Below, one piece after another: positions 1-7,623 of a stretch of 48,910 nt of DNA. The stretch is from assembly GCF_027587195.1 (NCBI RefSeq), contig NZ_JAPDDP010000058.1, positions 1 through 48,910 of the forward strand, written 5' to 3'. Each line of letters opens with the position of its first letter. The stretch's first letter is position 1. The stretch comes from Solirubrobacter phytolaccae (GTDB lineage: Bacteria; Actinomycetota; Thermoleophilia; Solirubrobacterales; Solirubrobacteraceae). Under the pieces are notes generated by a model. It was not told where the DNA came from. It worked only from the letters and a program-made list of their open reading frames with translations, and did no database searches. A program made the position numbers and the translations under genes.

Positions 1-18
1 GCCGCCCGCGCGGCGGGC

Positions 19-62
19 GTGCGCGGCGTGCGCGGCAGGCGTGCGCGGCGTGCGCGGCGGGC
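19..62. repeat. Short tandem GTGCGCGGC repeat
   Basis: Four copies of the 9-mer GTGCGCGGC occur at 19-27, 28-36, 41-49 and 50-58, arranged as two copies of a 22-bp unit. They lie just downstream of the nrdA stop codon at the window edge. I see no clear terminator hairpin in the visible part. Function is unknown; it may be slipped-strand expansion in GC-rich spacer. Confidence 0.7.
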
Positions 63-80
63 GGGCGGCCTGTGCGCAGG

Positions 81-3000
81 TCACTGGCAGGCTTCGCACT
101 CCTCCCCGTTGCGCATGGCCTCGATCGAGCACGCCAGCGCCGCTGCGCTGACGGGCTCCGCCACGGCCGGTCCGGCGACGGAGGTCGCGGCCGGCGCGGC
201 CACCGTCGCCTTCTCGATCGACGAGGCGCCCAGCGTGCGCAGGTAGTACGTCGTCTTGAGCCCCGCGTGCCACGCGCGGCGGTACATGTGGCTCATCGCC
301 TTCATGTCCGGCGACGCGAGGAACAGGTTCACCGACTGCGACTGGTCGATCCACTTCTGGCGCCGCGCCGCGGCGTCGATGAGCCAGTCGGGCTCGATCT
401 GGAACGCGGTCCGGAAGCGCTCGCGCAGCTCGGCCGGCACCGCCGCGATCTGGCTCACGTCACCTTCGCGCGCCTTGAGCTCTTCCGCCATCCGCGCGTC
501 CCACAGGCCCGCGGCCTTCAGGTCTCGCACCAGGAACGGGTTCAGGACGACGAAGTCCCCCGACAGGTTCGACTTCGCGAACAGGTTCTTGTACGTCGGC
601 TCGATGCAGGGCGAGGTGCCCATGATGTTCGCGATCGTCGCGGTCGGCGCGATCGCGAGCACGTTCGAGTTGCGCATGCCCTGCGCGGCGATCTTCGCCC
701 GCACCGGCTCCCAGTCCAGGCGGCCGCCACGCGGCACCTCGATCGCCTCACCGCGCTCGCGCTCGAGCAGGTCCACCGTGTCGTGCGGAAGCAGCCCACG
801 GTCCCACTTCGAGCCCGTGTACGACGGGTAGGTGCCACGCTCGGCCGCGAGGTCCGACGACGCCTCGTACGCGTAGTACGCGACGGCCTCGGCGACCTCG
901 TCCGAGAACTGCACGCCCTCGGGCGACGCGAACGCCTCGCCACGACGGTAGAGCGCGTACTGCAGGCCCATCATCCCCAGCCCGACGGGCCGGTGACGCC
1001 CGTTCGCGGTGGCGGCCGGGTCGGTCGGGTAGAAGTTGATGTCGATCACGCAGTCCAGCGCGCGGACGGCGATCCGCACCGTCTCGCGCAGCTTCGCGTG
1101 GTCGATCTCACCCGCCGGCGTGAGGTGCTGGTCGAGCACGACCGAGCCGAGGTTGCACACCGCGGTCTCGTCCGGGCCCGTGTTGAGCGTGATCTCCGTG
1201 CACAGGTTGCTCGAGTGGATCACGCCCGCGTGGTCCTGCGGGCTGCGCACGTTGCACGGGTCCTTGAACGTCAGCCACGGATGCCCGGTCTCGAACAGCA
1301 TCTTGAGCATCTGCTTCCAGAGCTCCAGCGCCTGGATCGTCTCCCCGTGCAGCGCCCCGGCCGCCACCCGGCGCTCGTACTCGACGTAGCGGCGCTCGAA
1401 CTCGGCCCCGTACGTCTCGTGCAGGTCCGGCACGTCGTTGGAGCGGAACAGCGTCCACTGCCCGCGCGACTCGACGCGCTGCATGAACAGGTCGGGAATC
1501 CAGCACGCGGTGTTCATGTCGTGCGTGCGCCGGCGGTCGTCGCCCGTGTTGCGCCGCAGCTCCAGGAACTCGCGGATGTCGTTGTGCCAGACCTCGAGGT
1601 ACGCGCAGCCCGAGCCCGCCCGCTTGCCGCCCTGGTTGACGGCGACGAGCTGGTCGTTGTGCATCTTCAGGAACGGGACGACGCCCTGCGACTCGCCGTT
1701 CGTGGACTCGATGTGGCTGCCCGTGCCGCGCACCGCGGTCCATGACCCGCCCAGCCCGCCGGCCCACTTCGAGCACATCGCGTTCTCGGCGATGCCGCGC
1801 CCGACGATGGAGGACAGCGTGTCCTCGATCTTGTAGACGTAGCAAGAGCTCAGCTGCGAGTGCGGCGTGCCGGCGTTGAACAGCGTCGGCGTCGACGAGC
1901 AGAACCGCCGCTGCCGGTACAGGCCGTAGAGGTCCAGCGCCCGCGTGTCGCGCTCCTCCTCGCGCTCGGCGAGGCACACGCCCATCGCGACCCGTAGCCA
2001 GAACAGCTGCGGGGCTTCCAGCCGCCGCGGCCGCGCCCCGGTCTTGTCCACGATCAGGTAGCGGTCGTAGAGCGTCTGCAGCGCGAGGAAGTCGAAGTCC
2101 AGGTCGGCCGTCGGGTCCAGGCCCGCCGCGAGCCGCGACAGGTCGTACTCGAGCAGCCGCGGGTCGATCCGGCCGATCTTCACGCCGTGCCGCAGCGTCG
2201 GGGCGAGCGCCCGCTCGTGTGCGGCCTTCAGCGCGCCGACGCCGTCACGCACGATGTCCCACCCGAGCGTCTCCTCGTACACGTACGAGATCAGCATGCG
2301 CCCGGCGAACCGCGAGAACTCCGAGTCCCGTTCCATCAGCGCCTTCGCGTTGAGCACCACGAGCCGCTGCAGGTCGGCCCGCGCGATCCCGGGCCGCACC
2401 GCACGACGGAGCTCCCGCTCGAGCGCGGCTGCGTCCAGCGGCAGATCCAGCCCGATCGACGCGAACGCGATCCGCTCGCGCAGGTCGGCGCCCGTCCACT
2501 GCGTCTCGTGGCCGTCGCCCTCGACGACCGGAATCGCCGGCGGCGCCGCGGGCACGGTCTGCTCCCGCGCGCGCAGCATCGCCCGCTCGGCGCGGTAGAC
2601 GATGTAGCGCTCGGCCACGCGCATGTGCCCGGCCAGCACGAGCTCTTCCTGGACGATGTCCTGCACCGTCTCGATCGGCACGTACGCGGTCCCGAGCGCG
2701 TGCGCGCGTTCCTCGACGCGTGCCGCCAGCGCGGTCGCCGGCTCGGACTCGAGCGCCAGCGACAGGAACGCGTTGCGGATGGCCCGCTCGATCTTCACCG
2801 TGTCCCACGGGGCGATCTCGCCCGAGCGACGGATGAGCCGCACGCTCGCGCGCGTGGACCCGGTCGGCAGCGCGCGCCGCAGCACGAGCGCCTTCGCGAC
2901 GTCCACGTAGCCCGCCGCGATCAGGGACGCCTCGACCAGCGTGGAGACGTCGTGCACGCTGACCGTCGCGGCGCCTTCCAGGCGGGCGAGTACGTCCGCG

Positions 3001-3254
3001 GTGATCGCGCGGACGATCGCCCGGGCGGCGGTGGTGTCGGCCTCCTCGCCGTCGGCCGTGGCCAGCACGGCGAGGGCGTCCGCGACCATGCCGGCGGGCA
3101 GCGCGGCACCCAGCGGTGCCTCGCCCCCGTCCTCGCCGACCACGCGGACGGGCGGCGACTCCAGCTCGGGCAGGCCGATCGCCGGCAGCGTCTCGACCGC
3201 GGCGGCGCGCTTGAGCTCGAGGTCGCGCAGGATCTCTTCGAACTCGATGATCAT
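81..3254 (-). CDS. nrdA: Ribonucleoside-diphosphate reductase, large (alpha) subunit, class I
   Basis: This is the 1057-residue catalytic subunit that reduces ribonucleotides to deoxyribonucleotides. Residues 136-228 form a canonical ATP-cone (RRSGEIAPWDTVKIERAIRN); residues 70-130 look like a second, degenerate cone. The core carries the class I residues: Cys471 in QLSSCYVY, the N-L-C-T-E active site at 683-687, Cys700 in VCNLGSV, the PTATIANIMGTSPC loop, the Tyr-Tyr pair in LKTTYYLRT near the end, and a C-terminal redox pair in CEACQ (Cys1053, Cys1056). It starts 3 nt after the nrdB stop, so the two are co-transcribed and probably translationally coupled. Tandem ATP-cones are known in the NrdAz-type enzymes, including the chlamydial one. 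Identification is firm; the class Ic label rests on nrdB. Confidence 0.97.
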   Translation of the reverse strand: MIIEFEEILRDLELKRAAAVETLPAIGLPELESPPVRVVGEDGGEAPLGAALPAGMVADALAVLATADGEEADTTAARAIVRAITADVLARLEGAATVSVHDVSTLVEASLIAAGYVDVAKALVLRRALPTGSTRASVRLIRRSGEIAPWDTVKIERAIRNAFLSLALESEPATALAARVEERAHALGTAYVPIETVQDIVQEELVLAGHMRVAERYIVYRAERAMLRAREQTVPAAPPAIPVVEGDGHETQWTGADLRERIAFASIGLDLPLDAAALERELRRAVRPGIARADLQRLVVLNAKALMERDSEFSRFAGRMLISYVYEETLGWDIVRDGVGALKAAHERALAPTLRHGVKIGRIDPRLLEYDLSRLAAGLDPTADLDFDFLALQTLYDRYLIVDKTGARPRRLEAPQLFWLRVAMGVCLAEREEERDTRALDLYGLYRQRRFCSSTPTLFNAGTPHSQLSSCYVYKIEDTLSSIVGRGIAENAMCSKWAGGLGGSWTAVRGTGSHIESTNGESQGVVPFLKMHNDQLVAVNQGGKRAGSGCAYLEVWHNDIREFLELRRNTGDDRRRTHDMNTACWIPDLFMQRVESRGQWTLFRSNDVPDLHETYGAEFERRYVEYERRVAAGALHGETIQALELWKQMLKMLFETGHPWLTFKDPCNVRSPQDHAGVIHSSNLCTEITLNTGPDETAVCNLGSVVLDQHLTPAGEIDHAKLRETVRIAVRALDCVIDINFYPTDPAATANGRHRPVGLGMMGLQYALYRRGEAFASPEGVQFSDEVAEAVAYYAYEASSDLAAERGTYPSYTGSKWDRGLLPHDTVDLLERERGEAIEVPRGGRLDWEPVRAKIAAQGMRNSNVLAIAPTATIANIMGTSPCIEPTYKNLFAKSNLSGDFVVLNPFLVRDLKAAGLWDARMAEELKAREGDVSQIAAVPAELRERFRTAFQIEPDWLIDAAARRQKWIDQSQSVNLFLASPDMKAMSHMYRRAWHAGLKTTYYLRTLGASSIEKATVAAPAATSVAGPAVAEPVSAAALACSIEAMRNGEECEACQ

Positions 3255-3257
3255 GGC

Positions 3258-4346
3258 CTAGAGCTCCTCATCCGCGACGAGCGCCAGCGACGACGCCTTC
3301 TGGTACTCAGTGACGCGGCCCTCGAAGAAGTTCTGCTCGCGGCGGACGTCCATCAGCTCGGCCAGCCACGGCAGCGGGTTCTCCAGCGCGACGTCCCGCA
3401 GCGGCTCCAGCCCCACGCTCATGAGCCGGCGATCGGCGACGTAGTCGATGTACGTCGAGAAGTCCTCGGCGTTGAGGCCGACCGCCTCGACCGGCAGGCA
3501 ATCCGCGATGAAGCGCTGCTCGAGCTCCACGGCCTCGCGCATCAGCTCGCGCAGCTCCTCCCGGAACGCGGGCGTCCAGATGCCCGGGTTCTCGGCGACG
3601 AGCTCGAGCAGCAGGCGGCGGAACAGCTCGATGTGGTTGGACTCGTCGCGCAGCGTGTAGCGGAACATCGTCCCGACGCCCGGCAGCTTGCCCTGGCGAT
3701 AGAGCGACAGGATCATCCCGAACAGGCCATAGAACTGCGTGCCTTCCATGCACTGGCCGTAGACGAACACGTTGCGCGCGAACAGGCGCAGCGCCTCTGG
3801 GTCCGCCATGTCCAGGTCACGGCGCAGCGCGTGCGAGACGTCCGTGACGAAGCGGTTCTTGGCCACGATCGTCGGGATGTCGTCGAACATCGCCTCGCAC
3901 TCGTGCGGGTCGATCCCCAGCGAGGCGATCATGTACAGCAGCGAGTCGGCGTGGATGTTCTCCTCGTGCGCGTGCCGGCCGAGCACGAGCTTGAGCTCCG
4001 ACGCCGTGACGAGCTCGCGCACGACGCCGATCACGTTGTCGCCGACGATCCCCTCCGCGGCGGAGAAGTAGCCGATGCCCATGCGGACGATCCAGCGGTC
4101 GATGTCGCTCAGCGCGCGGGGATCGCGCCACTGCTCGATGTCCTTGCCCATCTGGACGTCTTCCGGCTCCCAGTGGTTGGCCTTCATCGTCCGGTACAGC
4201 TCGTACGCCCAGCCGTACCGCAGCGGGAGCAGGTTGAAGCTCAGCGTCTCGCGGCCGCCGACGACGCGTTTGGCCGCCAGCGCGGCCTCCGCCTTCGCGC
4301 GATCGAGCACGAACGTGCGTGATCCAAGTGTGTAAGTGGTCTGCAT
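3258..4346 (-). CDS. nrdB: Ribonucleoside-diphosphate reductase, small (beta) subunit, class Ic-like
   Basis: This 362-residue ferritin-fold subunit generates the oxidant for NrdA. Putative metal ligands are Glu98 (AAEGIVGDN), Glu129 and His132 (EENIHADSLLY), Glu201 (EGTQFYG), Glu235 and His238 (RDESNHIE). By alignment to EENIH, the position that carries the radical Tyr in E. coli NrdB is Leu136, while Tyr138 matches the tyrosine two residues later in the chlamydial enzyme. A first ligand Glu instead of Asp, and the MILS, RQ and ADRR blocks, also resemble Chlamydia NrdB, the Mn/Fe class Ic prototype. The ATG at 4346 is chosen because an AGGAGG lies at ideal spacing; the frame stays open further upstream through the leader RNA. 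Expression is probably controlled by the leader riboswitch and hairpin. Confidence 0.95.
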   Translation of the reverse strand: MQTTYTLGSRTFVLDRAKAEAALAAKRVVGGRETLSFNLLPLRYGWAYELYRTMKANHWEPEDVQMGKDIEQWRDPRALSDIDRWIVRMGIGYFSAAEGIVGDNVIGVVRELVTASELKLVLGRHAHEENIHADSLLYMIASLGIDPHECEAMFDDIPTIVAKNRFVTDVSHALRRDLDMADPEALRLFARNVFVYGQCMEGTQFYGLFGMILSLYRQGKLPGVGTMFRYTLRDESNHIELFRRLLLELVAENPGIWTPAFREELRELMREAVELEQRFIADCLPVEAVGLNAEDFSTYIDYVADRRLMSVGLEPLRDVALENPLPWLAELMDVRREQNFFEGRVTEYQKASSLALVADEEL

Positions 4347-4348
4347 TC

Positions 4349-4377
4349 GGCCTCCTGTCGATCGGTGGGAGGAGGCC
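4349..4377 (-). promoter_or_regulatory. Shine-Dalgarno-sequestering hairpin of nrdB
   Basis: On the transcript, GGCCUCCU (4377-4370) pairs perfectly with AGGAGGCC (4356-4349) across a 13-nt loop. The 3' arm contains the whole nrdB Shine-Dalgarno and ends 2 nt before the AUG. It lies between the cobalamin riboswitch and the gene, where a translational expression platform would be expected. Confidence 0.85.
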
Positions 4378-4449
4378 TTGAGGACGCACGCGTTCACACG
4401 CGTACGAGCGTCGGCTGCCCTTCTACCGAGGGACGATCCAACGGGCTCC

Positions 4450-4575
4450 ACAGCAGGTGATCGGGCTTAGGCTTCGAGATGCCATTACCGTTGCGGGACA
4501 GCGCCGGACTCTCACCGGGCTTCTCCTTGACTGCGGGCCGTATGTTCGGATTGGGGAAGCTATGGGGCGGGTCGG
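4450..4575 (-). promoter_or_regulatory. Cobalamin (B12) riboswitch upstream of nrdBA
   Basis: Read on the minus strand, the leader contains the conserved core CCCGGTGAGAGTCCGG followed by GCTGTCCCGCAACGGT (about 4520-4487). Then comes a B12-box-like AGCCCGATCACCTGCT (4467-4452) that matches the family consensus at about 12 of 16 positions. Order and spacing are those of the cobalamin aptamer. The 5' boundary is uncertain: the aptamer may extend to about 4600 and so overlap the 3' end of the neighbouring DUF559 gene. B12 control of class I reductase genes is established in Streptomyces, where B12-independent NrdAB is repressed when B12 supports the class II enzyme. Confidence 0.88.
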
Positions 4576-5483
4576 ACGGAAAGGGTGTCGAGCACCCGCC
4601 GCTCCACCTCGGAACCCCGGTACAGCACGGCTTTGGCCGGGAAGCGGAGCACCGTGTACCCGTGCGCGCGGAGCACTTCGTCGCGGCGGGCGTCGGCGTT
4701 GCGGCTGTACGGACGGCGCACGTGCTGACCGCCGTCGACCTCGACGGCGACGAGTTGCTCCGGCCAGCGGAAGTCGACCTCGAAGCCGAGGTGGACGACG
4801 TTGACCAGCGGCTCGGGCAGATCAAGGTCGAGGAACGCGTCCTCGGCGGGGCTCCGCGTGCCGGCGCTGCCTTGCGCATGGAGCTCGAAGGCCTTGGCCA
4901 GCGTCTTCTGGTTGTGGCGACCTGCGGCCTCCGGCAGCGAGGTCGAGAGGTTCTCGTAGGCCGCCTCGTGGATGACGTTGGCGAGCTGGAACGGGGTCAG
5001 GACGTCGGCGAAGTCGACGTACAGGCGCGGGACGGTGGTCACGGGGATGCCTCGGATCGAGGTGATGTCGGACGAGGTGAGCGTGCGTGATCGGTGGACC
5101 CGAACGCCCTCGAGGGTGCGCTTTCGCGGGGAAACGACATCGATGAGAGAAGAGCGGAACCGAGAAATGCCGTACAAGGTTCCGCAGGCGTAGTGGCTGA
5201 GTCCAGCGCCGGGGCCGCACGCCATCGTCGCCGCAAGCCCGAGCGTCTCGGGCGACAGAACGGCCTGGCTGGTCGTGTAGACGCCGCGGAAGACACGTCG
5301 CAGGACGCCGTCGTCGACGCGGCGCGCGATGCCGCCGTTGGTGAGGCCCGCGTGGCGGAGTTGCGTGAGCGTGACGAGGTCGCGCTGGCGCGCAGCCACG
5401 CCGCGAATTCGCTGATCGGGCGAGGGGGTGTGTCCGGAAACTCCCGTGTGGCGGACTTTTGGGGACACACCCCCAGATTGCAC
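4560..5483 (-). CDS. AbiEi-type winged-helix / DUF559 (Vsr-like) domain protein
   Basis: The 307-residue protein has an N-terminal AbiEi-like winged helix (RQRDLVTLTQLRHAGLTNGGIARRVDDGVLRRVFRGVY pattern, about residues 30-70). Its C-terminal domain is DUF559-like and related to Vsr endonucleases (FEVDFRWPEQLVAVEVDGGQH, then RRDEVLRAHGYTVLRFPA). Such proteins are abundant in actinobacteria; they resemble AbiE antitoxins, but most have no toxin partner and none is seen here. The D-F-x-W...VEVDG motif fits a metal-dependent nuclease fold. The only upstream starts are GTG codons at 5483 and 5468, and the first codons run through a 12-bp inverted repeat, so the true start is uncertain. Its 3' end touches the riboswitch region of nrdBA. 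Confidence 0.8.
   Translation of the reverse strand: MQSGGVSPKVRHTGVSGHTPSPDQRIRGVAARQRDLVTLTQLRHAGLTNGGIARRVDDGVLRRVFRGVYTTSQAVLSPETLGLAATMACGPGAGLSHYACGTLYGISRFRSSLIDVVSPRKRTLEGVRVHRSRTLTSSDITSIRGIPVTTVPRLYVDFADVLTPFQLANVIHEAAYENLSTSLPEAAGRHNQKTLAKAFELHAQGSAGTRSPAEDAFLDLDLPEPLVNVVHLGFEVDFRWPEQLVAVEVDGGQHVRRPYSRNADARRDEVLRAHGYTVLRFPAKAVLYRGSEVERRVLDTLSVRPAP
5424..5474. repeat. 12-bp perfect inverted repeat at the DUF559 gene start
   Basis: GGGGGTGTGTCC (5424-5435) and its exact reverse complement GGACACACCCCC (5463-5474) flank 27 bp. The repeat lies inside the first codons of the minus-strand DUF559 gene, with no gene ending there, so a terminator role is unlikely. It may be a dispersed palindromic element or an operator. 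Confidence 0.75.
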
Positions 5484-5760
5484 GCCCCCGCCGCAACGGA
5501 TCTAGACGCGAATCGCAACGGATCCGTGCCAAAACCGACACAAAAGCGACGCACGGCGGGGAGCACCTCGCAGCTCCCCAGCTCGAGGGAGTCCCCGCCG
5601 GCGTCAGGCGAGCAGTGGCGACGGGACGGTCACGGCTGCTCGCGGGGTCGGAACACGCGACACACCATCGCGCTTCGGTCCGGCCACGCCAATGGGGCGA
5701 TCCACCCAACCGGCACCGGACTGATGCAAATCCGACCCGCTTTGAGGTAATTTGCGCGGC
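5484..5760. other. Divergent intergenic region with a short direct repeat
   Basis: This 277-bp gap separates the DUF559 gene from the carbonic anhydrase. It contains a direct repeat of CGCAACGGATC at 5492-5502 and 5514-5524 (period 22 bp, about two helical turns). A GAGG-type ribosome binding site lies near 5744 ahead of the downstream ATG. I see no gene in it. Confidence 0.5.
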
Positions 5761-6252
5761 ATGACCGTCACCGACGAGCTGCTGCGCAACAACGAGGCCT
5801 ACGCCGCCTCCTTCGAACACGGCGAGCTGCCGTTGCCTCCCGGCAAGAAGCTCGCGGTCGTCGCCTGCATGGATGCGCGGCTGGACGTCCACGCGATCCT
5901 CGGCCTCGCGCCCGGCGACGCGCACGTGATCCGCAACGCGGGCGGCGTCGTGACCGACGACGAGATCCGCAGCCTCGCGATCTCCCAGCGCCTGCTCGGA
6001 ACGGAGGAGATCATCCTCATCCACCACACGGACTGCGGGATGCTCACGTTCACCGACGACGCGTTCAAGCGCTCGATCCAGGACGAGACCGGCATCAAGC
6101 CCGAGTGGGCGCCCGAGTCGTTCCCGGACCTGGACGAGGACATCAAGCAGTCGATCGCCCGGATCAAGGCCAGCCCGTTCGTCCCCAAGCGGGACGCGAT
6201 CCGCGGGTTCGTCTACGCGGTCGAGACGGGCAAGCTGCGCGAGGTTGTCTAA
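5761..6252 (+). CDS. Beta-carbonic anhydrase (short, Rv1284-like)
   Basis: The 163-residue cytoplasmic enzyme interconverts CO2 and bicarbonate. Zinc-site motifs are visible: Cys36-x-Asp38-x-Arg40 in ACMDAR, and His89/Cys92 in HHTDCGM, with the RNAGG loop between them. The length and the FTDD segment match the short mycobacterial Rv1284-type family. The ATG at 5761 follows a TGAGGT element; an in-frame TTG lies 9 nt upstream. It converges on the hydrolase gene with a 4-nt stop overlap (CTAA). Confidence 0.93.
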   Translation: MTVTDELLRNNEAYAASFEHGELPLPPGKKLAVVACMDARLDVHAILGLAPGDAHVIRNAGGVVTDDEIRSLAISQRLLGTEEIILIHHTDCGMLTFTDDAFKRSIQDETGIKPEWAPESFPDLDEDIKQSIARIKASPFVPKRDAIRGFVYAVETGKLREVV

Positions 6253-7196
6253 CGGGGCCGGAGCAGCTCGCGGAGGCGTTCCGCGTCGAACGGCGGCGCC
6301 TCCGTCGTGGCCATGAAGTCCGACACCACGCTCGCGAACCGCCCAGGGTCGTCGTTGAACGGGAAGTGGCCCGCCTCCTCGAAGACCTCGAGCCGGCTCT
6401 CGGGCATCGCCGCGGCCGCCGCTCGGCCGTGCGCCACCGGGATCATCCGGTCGCGCTCGCCCCAGACGATCAGCGTCGGCAGCCAGGCGGCGAGGTACAG
6501 CCGGTCGGCGGCGCTGACGCGCTGGCCAGACGGCTCGATGATCGAGCGCGCCGTGTGCAGGAACGCCCGCCGGGCCTCCACGTCGCCGAGCGAGCCGAAG
6601 CCCTCGCCGATCCCGACGCCGTCCGCGTTGGGCCGGATCCCGAGCTTGCCGAGCGCCCGCAGCGCGGTGGTCGTCGCCTCGCGCACCGGCCGGCCGGAGA
6701 TGACGGGCAGCACGTACTCCGCGCCCGGGAGCGTCGCCGCGCGCAGCAGGATGCTCACCTCACGCCCGAGCCCGCCGCTGGACACCAGGATCAACCGCTC
6801 GAGTCGCTCGGGGAACTGGTAGGCGAACTGCAGCGCCACGCCGCCGCCCAGGGAGTGGCCGAGCACGGTCGCCCGCTCGTGGCCGAGCGCGATCAGCAGG
6901 TCGCGGATGCTGCTCGCGTACGCGCCGAGCGAGTAGTCGCCGCGCGGTTTGCCCGACGCGCCGTGCCCGAGCAGGTCCGGTGCGATCACCGTGTGCTGCT
7001 CGGCGAGCAACGGCAGGACGGCGCCCCAGGTCCGCGAGCTGGACGTGATCCCGTGCAGGAGCACGAGCACGGGGCCGCTGCCCGCCTCGACGTAGCTGAC
7101 GGTCTGGCCGTGCAGCTCGATCGTCCGGGACGGCTCGAACAACGGCTCGTCGGCGCCGCGCGCGCGATGCAGCAACACCAGGTCGAGCCCTCGCAA
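6249..7196 (-). CDS. Alpha/beta-fold hydrolase
   Basis: A roughly 315-residue alpha/beta hydrolase. The nucleophile elbow GHSLGG puts Ser near residue 115. The acid is in WGERDRMIP (about 250) and the base in EEAGHFPF (about 278), with an HG oxyanion motif in LLHGITSSSRTW. The pattern fits the C-C hydrolase/epoxide hydrolase/esterase group, but the substrate cannot be told. The start is a TTG at 7196, seven nt after GGAGG; another TTG two codons earlier is too close to it. It converges with the carbonic anhydrase gene and has no obvious operon partner. Confidence 0.88.
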   Translation of the reverse strand: MRGLDLVLLHRARGADEPLFEPSRTIELHGQTVSYVEAGSGPVLVLLHGITSSSRTWGAVLPLLAEQHTVIAPDLLGHGASGKPRGDYSLGAYASSIRDLLIALGHERATVLGHSLGGGVALQFAYQFPERLERLILVSSGGLGREVSILLRAATLPGAEYVLPVISGRPVREATTTALRALGKLGIRPNADGVGIGEGFGSLGDVEARRAFLHTARSIIEPSGQRVSAADRLYLAAWLPTLIVWGERDRMIPVAHGRAAAAAMPESRLEVFEEAGHFPFNDDPGRFASVVSDFMATTEAPPFDAERLRELLRPR

Positions 7197-7623
7197 CGGC
7201 AATCCTCCGGTCAGCAGGGCTGCGAAGCGTAGAACGACCGCGTCAGTTCGACCATCCCGTGGGCCGGCGCGTCGGTCCGTCGGCGGGCTCGGGACCGGAC
7301 GCCGGCCGACGTGAGAGCAGACGACGCAAGCGCTGAGTCCGGGACTTCAATGCTCTTCGCACCAGCGGTACCTCCAGATGGATGCTCGATGAGATCGATC
7401 TGGAAGTCAGTAAGCGCTGCCGGGTCCGACCACGCCTGCGATGCCCTCCAGGCTCAGCTTTCCCCGATCGAACGGCATACGCCAAGCGAGGTGGTCCGAT
7501 TTCGAACCAGGGCGTGCGAACGGTAAGGTTCGTGGAGAGGGCTTGGCCGGGACGTCGCCGCAACGCGGGGGCAGCCGGGCGTGGACTTCGAGCAATGGGT
7601 GTTCCCCACGACCCGGAGTCCCG
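7197..7623. other. 427-bp divergent intergenic region
   Basis: The region lies between the hydrolase and the STAS gene. It has GGAGG sites at each end (near 7203 and 7612) and a loose inverted CCAGAT/ATCTGG pair near 7374-7405. Its base composition is slightly less GC-rich than its neighbours. Reading frames here show no recognisable protein and I see no tRNA or convincing promoter. The in-frame extension of the STAS gene into this region lacks a ribosome binding site. Confidence 0.4.

Noticed and set aside
72-1745. Long plus-strand open frame opposite nrdA
   Set aside because: Arg/His/Val-rich sequence with no family features, antisense to strongly conserved NrdA codons; typical high-GC shadow frame.
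4347-4451. 35-codon N-terminal extension of NrdB
   Set aside because: It would run through the SD-containing hairpin and leader, and the ATG at 4346 has an ideal ribosome binding site and the normal family N-terminus.
4560-5483. AbiE toxin-antitoxin system
   Set aside because: Only an AbiEi-like winged-helix protein with a DUF559 domain is present; no AbiEii nucleotidyltransferase toxin gene is adjacent.
7480-7530. tRNA-like T-loop (GGTTCGAA on the minus strand near 7512)
   Set aside because: No matching acceptor, D or anticodon stems could be found around it.
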